NCBI GenBank assembly: GCA_028281825.1
Contig: JANQJC010000103.1
Span: forward strand, 1 to 41,676
Length of the DNA: 41,676 bases
Source: Flavobacteriales bacterium
Lineage (GTDB): Bacteria; Bacteroidota; Bacteroidia; JANQJC01
Reading direction: 5' to 3'
Shown here: positions 9,138-16,060 of the stretch, in pieces
Position numbering within the stretch: position 1 is the first letter of the stretch
Layout: every line of letters begins with the position of its first letter
Notes under the pieces: model-generated
What the model was told of the DNA's origin: nothing
Seen by the model: only the letters and a program-made list of their open reading frames with translations
Databases searched by the model: none
Position numbers and translations under genes: made by a program

Positions 9138-10232
9138 CTAAATATTTTCTGTGAGCTTCTTCACTATCTTAAATTCAGCGAAAAACTCCCTTAATACAAT
9201 CCTTAGGATAGTATAAACAGGAATAGCCACAATCATACCAGCTACCCCACCCAAGTTCCCAGCAATCAGTATCACTACAAATATCTCTATGGGGTGGGCC
9301 TTCACACTTTTTGAGAAAATCAACGGTTGCATCACCAGGTTATCCAACGCCTGTACAGCTGCATACACAATAGACATCTTACCCAATAAGGGCAATATCC
9401 CCGTAAAGTCAGCAGTACTCACATTAGTGGTGATGCCAATCAACATACCCACAGCCGCACCTGCTATTGGCCCAACATAAGGTATAATATTAAACAGCCC
9501 AGCTATAAAGCCAATCAGTATAGCATTCTCCACACCGAGTATTGACATCCCTATGGTAACCAGTGTAACTATTATTGACACCTGTATCATGATGCCTATA
9601 AAATAACGTGATAAGAGGCGCTTAGACTCATGTAATATTCTTCTCACTGAGTCCTCATATTCCGTAGGTGATAATATCAATATCAAGTTCTTAAACATAT
9701 CCTTATCCTTCAGGAAAAAGAAACTGATAAATACCACTGCAAACAGCGTCACAAATATATTCCCGGCGATAGAAAAGAAGCTATTAGCCAAGCTAGTAAT
9801 GTCTGCCACATTCACCAGGCTCATTAGGTTCTCCTTAATATAGTCTTCCAACACTATTTCATTCCCCACCCCTTGAAATTGATTAATAAAGGCCTCCAAC
9901 CTATCCATGGGTTTCTGTAAGGCTGCCATCACCTCATTAGTATCCATTTTAGCTAATAGTTCGGCTTCTTTCACCACCACAGGTATAAACAAGCCCAGCA
10001 CTGCAAACAACACCAGGAAAATGCTTATAATAGCGAAAACAGCACTCAGGGCTTTAGGCATTTTCCTGCCTTTGATTTCCACCCTATCAAACAGATCTAC
10101 CAATGGCTGGCCTATCAAAGAGACAACACCAGCAATAATAAAATAGGCAATGATATCCTGGAAGTACCACGCAATAAACCCAATCACTATAAAGATGGGA
10201 ATATAAACAAGATTACGGGTAGTGAGTTTCAT
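9138..10232 (-). CDS. AI-2E family transporter / PerM-like permease
   Basis: This 364-residue polytopic membrane protein has about eight hydrophobic segments: two near the N-terminus (5-40), one at 60-85, one around 150-175 and a block from about 205 to 350. It shows the family's GLFNIIPYVGPIAGAAVG stretch and the closing VQALDNLVMQPLIFSKSVKAHP motif. Members have been proposed to export autoinducer-2 or act as Na+/H+ antiporters, so the substrate should be left open. It is a single gene that ends at the shared terminator at 9085-9114 and is divergent from the toxin-antitoxin pair at 10329. Confidence 0.88.
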   Translation of the reverse strand: MKLTTRNLVYIPIFIVIGFIAWYFQDIIAYFIIAGVVSLIGQPLVDLFDRVEIKGRKMPKALSAVFAIISIFLVLFAVLGLFIPVVVKEAELLAKMDTNEVMAALQKPMDRLEAFINQFQGVGNEIVLEDYIKENLMSLVNVADITSLANSFFSIAGNIFVTLFAVVFISFFFLKDKDMFKNLILILSPTEYEDSVRRILHESKRLLSRYFIGIMIQVSIIVTLVTIGMSILGVENAILIGFIAGLFNIIPYVGPIAGAAVGMLIGITTNVSTADFTGILPLLGKMSIVYAAVQALDNLVMQPLIFSKSVKAHPIEIFVVILIAGNLGGVAGMIVAIPVYTILRIVLREFFAEFKIVKKLTENI

Positions 10233-10299
10233 TGAATTTGTTGGATGGATAAATGTAGGGAAAATTGCAAGGATAGTATGTAAGATATAATTAAAATTA

Positions 10300-10326
10300 T
10301 ACGTACATTTACATAATAAATACGTA
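10300..10326. promoter_or_regulatory. Candidate operator: two TACGTA palindromes 21 bp apart
   Basis: TACGTA occurs at 10300-10305 and 10321-10326, with centres two helical turns apart, directly before the antitoxin ATG at 10329. A weak -7 match (TACATTTA, 10304-10311) overlaps the first site. This geometry suits autorepression by a ribbon-helix-helix antitoxin, but that is inferred. Confidence 0.4.
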
Positions 10327-10328
10327 TC

Positions 10329-10571
10329 ATGGCAGCAAAATTGACATTATCGGTAGAAAAGCGAGTTATAGAAAGAGCCAAACGTTATGCCAAAACCACA
10401 GGTAGAAGTTTATCTGAACTAATAGAAAGCTATTTGGCAGAATTGACAAGCGAAGAACCTGAAGGCAAAATAAGCCCCAAACTAAAAAGCTTAGTGGGTG
10501 CCGTAAAACTGCCCAAAGATTTTGATGAAGAAAAGGAACGTCGCGAATACCTGGAAAACAAACACCGATGA
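10329..10571 (+). CDS. DUF6364-like ribbon-helix-helix antitoxin
   Basis: This 80-residue protein begins with a short strand (AKLTLSVEKRVIERAKRYAK) followed by TGRSLSELIESYL, the strand-helix-helix pattern of RHH antitoxins of the DUF6364 type. The charged C-terminal half (KLPKDFDEEKERREYLENKHR) is the part expected to wrap and inhibit the toxin. Its stop overlaps the start of the PIN-domain gene by four bases (ATGA), which indicates translational coupling. It probably represses its own promoter through the TACGTA sites immediately upstream. Confidence 0.8.
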   Translation: MAAKLTLSVEKRVIERAKRYAKTTGRSLSELIESYLAELTSEEPEGKISPKLKSLVGAVKLPKDFDEEKERREYLENKHR

Positions 10572-10981
10572 AAAAGGTATTTGTTGACACCAATATCATA
10601 GTTGACCTTATCGCCGATAGAAAACCTCATAGCAAATACGCTATTGAACTATTCACCCTTGCAGAAAGCAAGAAGGTGAAACTATACACTTCCTCACACT
10701 CTATCGTTACCGCCCATTATTTGCTGAAAAAATATGTGGGAGAAAAAGAACTGCGCAAAATTACCAATACAGTTCTAGAGTACTTGAAACCCATAGCCAT
10801 TGATGAAGCCATGCTACGTCGTGGATTGAAAGCTGAATACAAGGATTTTGAGGATGGCTTACAAATTATTGCAGCCTCTGCCATCGAAGGCATGGATTTT
10901 ATTGTCACTCGAAACATCAGGGATTTTAAGGGTTCTGAGATTATGGTTTTGGCGCCAGATAAGGTAAAAGGAAAATTGTAG
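10568..10981 (+). CDS. PIN-domain toxin (VapC-like RNase)
   Basis: This 137-residue protein has the PIN core: VDTNI at residues 5-9 with the first acidic residue Asp7, an internal acidic pair in YKDFEDGLQ (about 91-99), and VTRNIRDFKGS near the C-terminus with the last conserved Asp. PIN toxins are Mg2+-dependent RNases, often acting on tRNA or rRNA; the target here is unknown. Length and arrangement are normal for the family, and all acidic positions appear present, so it looks intact. It is translationally coupled to the antitoxin. Confidence 0.85.
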   Translation: MKKVFVDTNIIVDLIADRKPHSKYAIELFTLAESKKVKLYTSSHSIVTAHYLLKKYVGEKELRKITNTVLEYLKPIAIDEAMLRRGLKAEYKDFEDGLQIIAASAIEGMDFIVTRNIRDFKGSEIMVLAPDKVKGKL

Positions 10982-11012
10982 GGACAGGTAACGACACGTC
11001 CCCAATTCAAAT

Positions 11013-11456
11013 CTATTTCTTTGAAAATTCAAGCTCTTCCATAAAAAGACTTAACCGCGCTCTATCTGCCTCAGAAATATCCGAAGCTTGGTCAACAACC
11101 ATCTCCTTAATGATATAAAATTCATCCAAGGTTCTGATTTTACCTCTTTTTAGGACTTTACTAATAGTGTCCTTTACTAATCCCTGAAGTTTTCTTATTC
11201 CCGGAAAGTCGTTGTTTTTTAACTCTATATCAATTGATTCAATCATCTCCTTTGGCATTTCCTTAATCTGTGAAACAACATCTCTGAAACCTTCTTGTAA
11301 ACCACGTTTTGCCAATGACATATTTTCTTTCTCCCATCTATCTAATACATTCATTGGAGAATATTCCCATTTTATATTTGGGTGAATATTATTATAGAAT
11401 ATCTCAATTATCTTTTTGTAATAAGCGTAGTTCTCTTCCGTGATTTTTAGTTTCAT
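11013..11456 (-). CDS. Hypothetical helical protein in the toxin-antitoxin island
   Basis: I do not recognise this 147-residue protein. It has no signal peptide or membrane segment and is rich in charged residues and predicted helix. Notable stretches are an aromatic N-terminus (YAYYKKIIEIFYNN) and the C-terminal SEADRARLSLFMEELEF. It ends facing the PIN toxin gene and begins 43 bp beyond the hairpin repeat that follows the RelE/ParE toxin gene. Its position between two toxin-antitoxin pairs marks it as accessory, but nothing in it indicates a role. Confidence 0.6.
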   Translation of the reverse strand: MKLKITEENYAYYKKIIEIFYNNIHPNIKWEYSPMNVLDRWEKENMSLAKRGLQEGFRDVVSQIKEMPKEMIESIDIELKNNDFPGIRKLQGLVKDTISKVLKRGKIRTLDEFYIIKEMVVDQASDISEADRARLSLFMEELEFSKK

Positions 11457-11498
11457 TTCACTAACGCTATCTTTGAATGTAACTTCACAATATAAATT

Positions 11499-11531
11499 AA
11501 ATAGCGAACCAGTTTCCCAGTTCGCTATTCA
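11499..11531 (-). terminator. 33-bp hairpin repeat, copy A (end of RelE/ParE toxin gene)
   Basis: This sequence is identical to 12128-12160. The 10-bp arms AATAGCGAAC and GTTCGCTATT enclose a 10-nt loop, and in the minus direction the stem is followed by TTTAATTTAT, so it can act as a terminator. The toxin stop codon (11525-11527) lies inside it. Confidence 0.7.
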
Positions 11532-11842
11532 CTTCGCTCTATTTTAATTGGATTTTGCCTCGTATCAAACACGTCGGCAATTTTTACAAAACCGTCATTC
11601 TCGTTTACTGAATATATAACCTTATAGTTTTTATGTACCAGATAACGGTAATTTTCCTTCCTATCTTTTAGTAAAGATTCTTCCTGCCCAATAAAAGGCT
11701 TTGATGCTAGTTTGTTCGCTTCCTTGATTATATCTTGAACTAACTTTTTAGACACTCCTTTTCCCGCTTTGTAGGTATAATAATCTGAAATATCATCTAA
11801 TTGCCTTTCAGCAAATTCCGACCAAATTATCTCCAGTGGCAT
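11525..11842 (-). CDS. RelE/ParE family toxin
   Basis: This 105-residue protein has the ParE/RelE order: an N-terminal strand (PLEIIWSEFAERQLDDI), a helical pair (about 20-50), then YRYLVHKNYKVIYSVNE and VKIADVFDTRQNP, the typical closing strand with its basic and aromatic residues. Members either cleave mRNA on the ribosome or poison gyrase; sequence alone does not decide which. The start overlaps the antitoxin stop by one base (TAATG). The last codons run into the 33-bp hairpin repeat, so the repeat supplies the protein's C-terminal end and stop. Confidence 0.85.
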   Translation of the reverse strand: MPLEIIWSEFAERQLDDISDYYTYKAGKGVSKKLVQDIIKEANKLASKPFIGQEESLLKDRKENYRYLVHKNYKVIYSVNENDGFVKIADVFDTRQNPIKIERSE

Positions 11843-12078
11843 TACTTGTATTTAGAAAGAAGCTCTTTGCTTGTTTTATACCTTCCGTTCTTGAAGTCGT
11901 CTTCGGATCTAGCAATCCTTTCATTCAATTCTTCTTCGGTGAATGGCTTCACTTCTCGTTCAAGAGTAGCTTGTTTCTCTTTTTTTAACAGGCTTTCCAA
12001 ACGTGAAATTGCTTCCTCACTCTGTAGCTTTAAAAACTCTTGAATAAATGCAATTTTTCTTGACTGAATATCCATCAC
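11842..12078 (-). CDS. Antitoxin of the RelE/ParE pair
   Basis: This 78-residue protein has the sequence style of a Bacteroidota antitoxin family: MDIQSRKIAFIQEFLKLQSEE, then a helix ending SRLESLLKKEK, then a charged tail with EELNERIARSEDDFKNGRY. The tail is the likely toxin-binding segment. It starts 14 bp after a TAACTTTG promoter element and is coupled to the toxin by a TAATG overlap. The alternative start at the second Met makes no functional difference. Confidence 0.8.
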   Translation of the reverse strand: MMDIQSRKIAFIQEFLKLQSEEAISRLESLLKKEKQATLEREVKPFTEEELNERIARSEDDFKNGRYKTSKELLSKYK

Positions 12079-12089
12079 TTGCTTTTTAT

Positions 12090-12097
12090 CAAAGTTA
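12090..12097 (-). promoter_or_regulatory. -7 element of the RelE/ParE promoter
   Basis: The minus strand reads TAACTTTG, an exact fit to TAnnTTTG, 12 bp before the antitoxin ATG, implying a nearly leaderless mRNA. A TTG lies upstream (in ATTGGAG) but with a spacer of only about 12 bp. Confidence 0.5.
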
Positions 12098-12127
12098 CAA
12101 AATTTGCTCCAATTTTTATGAACGCAA

Positions 12128-12160
12128 AAATAGCGAACCAGTTTCCCAGTTCGCTATTCA
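12128..12160 (-). terminator. 33-bp hairpin repeat, copy B (behind ftsZ)
   Basis: This is identical to 11499-11531. In the minus direction the AATAGCGAAC / GTTCGCTATT stem is followed by a run of T, and it lies 18 bp after the ftsZ stop, so it is the likely terminator of the dcw operon. Confidence 0.75.
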
Positions 12161-12178
12161 TATTGAGGTGCTGAATGT

Positions 12179-13870
12179 TTAATCTACATTATCGTGCAAA
12201 AAGGGATTGTTCTTCTTCAGCTCATACTTCTTCTCACCGTTTTCACCTTCTTCGTCCGTTTCACTCAAAGTAAATCGAGATACATTGCTTTCAGAAGAAT
12301 GGGGTGGAGTATCCAACTTAACGTTCTTTCTCAAATAAGCTGGCTCCTTCTCCATTTCAGCAATACCACCTGGCGTTTTCAGCTTTTGGTTGAATTGCTT
12401 GATTTTAAAAAGCCTCTCTTGTTGGCTTTTCTCCAGGGCAGCCTTCATTTCCTTATCCTCATGCTCAAAGCTTGCAGTTTCCCCCGTATCCGCACTAGTC
12501 TCTGTCTTTTTCAATTCAGGTTCTAAAGAAGTTTCTGTTTTCTTCAACTCTGGCTCAGCAAATGCTGCCGTTTCAGTCGTCTCTTCTTTCACTTCAAGCG
12601 TTGACTTCAACTCAGGCTCAAGTGAAGCTTCCTCCTTCATTTCCTCTTCAGGCTTAGTAGTCTTGCCTTCAGGTGTAAAGAAAGTCTTTGGTTGCTTCAT
12701 CGGAAACTCGAAGCTTATCTGCTCTTCAGTATTCAATGGCTTCTTGATAAGCACAGGCTCATCTACTTTCGTTTCAGGTTCAGTTGGAGTATCTTCCTTC
12801 TCGGCTGCCTTATTCTCAAAAGTAGGCTCAGGCTTTTTATCCTCTAGCTTGTGCACTATCCTGCTAGGTTCTTTGGCACCTTCGTACTTGTTATCTCCCT
12901 TACCCTCAAAACCAGTCGCGATAATCGTCACTGAGATATGGTCAGCCAAAGTATCGTCAGTACCGTTACCCCAGATTATCTCTGCAGTTGAGCCTGCTTC
13001 ATCCTGGATGTAATCAGTAATTTCAGTTATCTCGTCCAGGGTCAACTCTTCAGTACCTGAGTTCATATACAGCAAGATATTGCTTGCACCCTGTATGTTA
13101 TTATCATTCAATAATGGAGAAGCCAATGCATTTTGGATAGCCTTCAATGCGCGGCCTTCACCGGCAGCAGTGGCAGAACCCATGATGGCAACACCACTGT
13201 TGGTCATTACCGTTTTCACGTCTTCAAAGTCAACGTTCACGTAACCGCTCACAGTAATGATTTCCGCAATGCCCTTAGCCGCCACAGTCAAAATGTTATC
13301 AGCCTTGGCAAATGCCTCAGACAATTTCAAGTCACCACACATCTCACGGAGTTTATCATTGCTGATTACCAAAAGTGTATCTACATTTTGTTTCAACTCC
13401 TCTAAACCGATATCAGCTTGCGCCCTTCTTTTGCGGCCCTCAAAGTTGAATGGTATAGTAACGATACCCACAGTAAGGATGCCCATTTCTTTAGCCACCT
13501 GCGCGATAATTGGTGCAGCACCTGTACCGGTACCACCACCCATGCCCGCAGTGATAAACACCATTTTGGTATTGTGTGCAAACACCTCACGCACATCGTC
13601 AATATTCTCAATAGCGGCATTCTTACCTACTTCAGGTAATGACCCCGCCCCGCGGCCTTCAGTCAAACTTGAGCCAAGTGCTATCTTCTTAGGCACTGGG
13701 CTTTGGTCCAACGCTTGCTGGTCTGTATTGCAAACTATAAAGTCAACGCCATTGATACCTTGGTTGAACATGAAGTTAACGGCATTGCTACCGCCTCCTC
13801 CTACTCCCACCACTTTTATGATAGATGATTGATCCTTTGGCATGTCGAATTTCATGGTTGTCTTAGGCAT
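12179..13870 (-). CDS. ftsZ: Cell division protein FtsZ
   Basis: FtsZ is the tubulin-like GTPase that forms the division ring. The GTP-binding signature GGGTGTGAAP lies at about 111-120, preceded by GVGGGGSNAVN at 22-32. The globular domain ends near residue 330. An unusually long acidic linker (about 330-545) follows, containing repeated EPELKKTETS units. The protein ends with the conserved peptide NPFLHDNVD that binds FtsA and other partners. At 563 residues it is much longer than the roughly 380 residues of E. coli FtsZ, owing to the linker; long linkers are common in Bacteroidota. The start is set by a strong ribosome-binding site, AGAAGGAGG, at 13876-13884. It is the last gene of the cluster. 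Confidence 0.97.
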   Translation of the reverse strand: MPKTTMKFDMPKDQSSIIKVVGVGGGGSNAVNFMFNQGINGVDFIVCNTDQQALDQSPVPKKIALGSSLTEGRGAGSLPEVGKNAAIENIDDVREVFAHNTKMVFITAGMGGGTGTGAAPIIAQVAKEMGILTVGIVTIPFNFEGRKRRAQADIGLEELKQNVDTLLVISNDKLREMCGDLKLSEAFAKADNILTVAAKGIAEIITVSGYVNVDFEDVKTVMTNSGVAIMGSATAAGEGRALKAIQNALASPLLNDNNIQGASNILLYMNSGTEELTLDEITEITDYIQDEAGSTAEIIWGNGTDDTLADHISVTIIATGFEGKGDNKYEGAKEPSRIVHKLEDKKPEPTFENKAAEKEDTPTEPETKVDEPVLIKKPLNTEEQISFEFPMKQPKTFFTPEGKTTKPEEEMKEEASLEPELKSTLEVKEETTETAAFAEPELKKTETSLEPELKKTETSADTGETASFEHEDKEMKAALEKSQQERLFKIKQFNQKLKTPGGIAEMEKEPAYLRKNVKLDTPPHSSESNVSRFTLSETDEEGENGEKKYELKKNNPFLHDNVD

Positions 13871-13875
13871 GGTGT

Positions 13876-13884
13876 CCTCCTTCT
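13876..13884 (-). promoter_or_regulatory. Strong Shine-Dalgarno sequence of ftsZ
   Basis: The minus strand reads AGAAGGAGG, 5 nt before the ftsZ ATG, with seven bases complementary to the 16S anti-SD. Most Bacteroidota genes, including most in this window, lack such a sequence. The identical 9-mer precedes ftsW. Confidence 0.8.
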
Positions 13885-13984
13885 GTTTTTTTAATGTTTC
13901 AATTTTAGGGCTTATAATGCTTGGCTCTTGGCTGGTTTTCTATTAATTCTTAACTACTGATTGTTAATTACTCCTTTGTTTTAC

Positions 13985-15259
13985 CTACTCATCCGGGTCT
14001 TCCTCAAACCAGTTTTTGGTTTTGTTCATGATGTTATCAAACCATTTTCCACCTTTTTTAATACTGTGCGTAGCAATGCTTTGCTTCTTGGTTTTCTCTT
14101 TGGCTATGTATTGAAAACCCTTAATAGTCAGGCCAACACCAGTAGCATACATCGGGCTTGTGATATCCTCTGAATTACCTTTTGCAAGGTGCTCATTAGG
14201 ATAACCGATACGTGTATCCATTCCCGTTACATACTCCACCAACTGGCTAATGTGCTTCAATTGTGAACCACCACCTGTCAGCACAATGCCGGCTATCAAT
14301 TTCTTCTCAAAACCTGAATTTTTAATCTCATAGTAAACGTGCTCTATGATTTCTTCCATCCTTGCCTGAATAATGTGGGCCAGGTTTTTCACCGAAATCT
14401 CTTTTGGCTCCCTGCCCCTTAATCCCGGGATAGAAACTATCTCGTTCTCCTGGCTTTCACTTGCTAAAGCCGAACCAAACTTCATTTTCAATAGTTCTGC
14501 TTGATGCTTGATGATAGTACAACCCTCCTTGATATCCTCAGTAATGGCATTACCACCAAATGGGATTACAGCCGTGTGCCTGATAATTCCATCCTGAAAC
14601 ATAGCGATATCGGTTGTTCCACCACCTATGTCTACCAGCACCACACCCGCTTCTTTTTCTTCTTCGCTCAGCACGGCTTCGGCAGATGCCAATGGCTCCA
14701 ATATCAATTGGTTTACCTCTAAACCAGCCTTATCAATACAGCGATAGATGTTTTTGGCAGCAGCAATTTGCCCGGTAATAATGTGGAAGTTAGCTTCCAA
14801 CCTCATGCCTGACATACCTATGGGGTCTTTAATCCCTTGCTCGTTATCCACGATATACTCCTGTGGCAATACATGGATAATTTCCTCACCCGGAAGCATC
14901 ACCAGTTTGTACATGTCTTCGATAAGCAAATCGATATCTTCCTGACCTATCTCGTTGTCAAGGCTATTTCTTGTACGGATACCCCTGTGCTGCAGGCTCT
15001 TGATATGCTGACCTGCAATGCCCACATTCACATTACGGATATCAACGCCCGACTTGCTTTCGCATTCATCAACAGCCGCCCGAATGGCATGCACCGTTTT
15101 CTCAATATTGGCTACCACACCGCGATTAACACCTACTGATTCAGATTTACCCATACCCAATATCTCTATCTTGCCGTATTCATTCTTACGGCCAACGATA
15201 CAGGCTACTTTGGTTGTACCGATATCTAATCCGGCTACTATTTCAGAGCTTTGTTCCAT
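13985..15259 (-). CDS. ftsA: Cell division protein FtsA
   Basis: This 424-residue actin-family ATPase tethers FtsZ to the membrane. The phosphate-1 motif GLDIGTTKVACIVG is at about 10-23, the SHS2 (1C) domain falls around 85-165, and the phosphate-2 motif VLVDIGGGTTDIAMF is at about 206-220. The adenosine motif IVLTGGGSQL is near 325. The C-terminus (WFDNIMNKTKNWFEEDPDE) is consistent with the short amphipathic membrane-targeting helix, although it ends in acidic residues. It is separated from ftsZ by 114 bp, the largest gap inside the cluster, and lies 6 bp after ftsQ. Its ribosome-binding site (AAAAGG) is weak. Confidence 0.96.
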   Translation of the reverse strand: MEQSSEIVAGLDIGTTKVACIVGRKNEYGKIEILGMGKSESVGVNRGVVANIEKTVHAIRAAVDECESKSGVDIRNVNVGIAGQHIKSLQHRGIRTRNSLDNEIGQEDIDLLIEDMYKLVMLPGEEIIHVLPQEYIVDNEQGIKDPIGMSGMRLEANFHIITGQIAAAKNIYRCIDKAGLEVNQLILEPLASAEAVLSEEEKEAGVVLVDIGGGTTDIAMFQDGIIRHTAVIPFGGNAITEDIKEGCTIIKHQAELLKMKFGSALASESQENEIVSIPGLRGREPKEISVKNLAHIIQARMEEIIEHVYYEIKNSGFEKKLIAGIVLTGGGSQLKHISQLVEYVTGMDTRIGYPNEHLAKGNSEDITSPMYATGVGLTIKGFQYIAKEKTKKQSIATHSIKKGGKWFDNIMNKTKNWFEEDPDE

Positions 15260-15265
15260 AACTAT

Positions 15266-16060
15266 TTACCTTTTTGTGCAGACTACCTGGTTTTTGTATT
15301 TCAAGTTTATTACTGAATATTGGTTCCAGCCTGTTTTGTTCAGGCCTTCCTTATAAAATATCATGAGCTTGTTCAATTTCCTCTCTAGGTTCTCCGTGTC
15401 GCCAATAACTATCTTGTGGTTACCTACCCTTGGGATAAGCACCAATTCTTGATTTTCATTCACCCAAATTTGCTGGATTTGCGCACTCCAAAATTCGTCA
15501 TTCTCAAACCTTTTGGCAACCAAATAGATGTCATCCAGCAAAGTAGTTTTCGACAAAGAATCAACAGTTGCCAACTCACCTAAATTCATAGCATAAGTAT
15601 TATGATAGCTGTCCTTGATAAAACCATTAGCCACTATCACCCGTGAAGTGTATTTCTCTGAAAGCGGCATCAAATGACCGTATTCATCAATATAGAAACT
15701 CTCTCCCAGATTGTTAAATACCCTCACCAATGGTGTTCTTTGCTTTACTTCTACGTTTAACTTACCATGCAAGTCAGCATATACCTGCACATCTTCCACC
15801 ACTGGATTTTTCATAATCAATTGCTCCAACTCATCATAGTTGATAGCCGATAATGATTGCCCAATAAGCGTATCTCCCCTGTCTAGTAATAAGGTTTGTA
15901 TATCCGCTTCATCCACAAAGAAATTCTCATGCTCGTGGTCTATCTTTACCCCGATGCCACTGCAAGGCATGGTACTTTGCTCATAACCTGCAAAACCCAA
16001 ACTCACCACCAAACCGATGGCAAGCAACACCCATATTCCTATGTTCAATATCTTTTTCAT
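15266..16060 (-). CDS. ftsQ: Cell division protein FtsQ
   Basis: This 264-residue bitopic protein has a single membrane helix at about 5-24 followed by a periplasmic part. The first 60-80 periplasmic residues resemble a POTRA/FtsQ domain (VDEADIQTLLL ... SLSAINYDELEQLIMKNPVVEDVQVY), and the following region (VKQRTPLVRVFNNLGESFYIDEYGHLMPLS) is typical of the FtsQ/DivIB beta domain. It links early and late divisome proteins together with FtsL and FtsB. Its start overlaps the murC stop (ATGA). The assignment rests on position as well as these motifs, since FtsQ diverges fast. Confidence 0.88.
   Translation of the reverse strand: MKKILNIGIWVLLAIGLVVSLGFAGYEQSTMPCSGIGVKIDHEHENFFVDEADIQTLLLDRGDTLIGQSLSAINYDELEQLIMKNPVVEDVQVYADLHGKLNVEVKQRTPLVRVFNNLGESFYIDEYGHLMPLSEKYTSRVIVANGFIKDSYHNTYAMNLGELATVDSLSKTTLLDDIYLVAKRFENDEFWSAQIQQIWVNENQELVLIPRVGNHKIVIGDTENLERKLNKLMIFYKEGLNKTGWNQYSVINLKYKNQVVCTKR

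Noticed and set aside
10975-11005. Hairpin GGGAC...GTCCC between the PIN toxin and the unknown gene as a terminator
   Set aside because: The stem is only 5 bp with a long loop and has no T run.
11499-12160. CRISPR-like array formed by the two 33-bp repeats
   Set aside because: There are only two copies about 630 bp apart, with protein-coding genes between them rather than spacers.
12390-13013. Long plus-strand open frame (207 codons) opposite ftsZ
   Set aside because: It lies fully antisense to the FtsZ linker and core; its Ser/Val/Phe-rich sequence mirrors the Glu/Lys/Thr-rich linker codons and has no recognisable motif.
13257-13832. Plus-strand open frame of 191 codons opposite the FtsZ GTPase domain
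   Set aside because: It is antisense to conserved FtsZ sequence and shows no domain or start signal.
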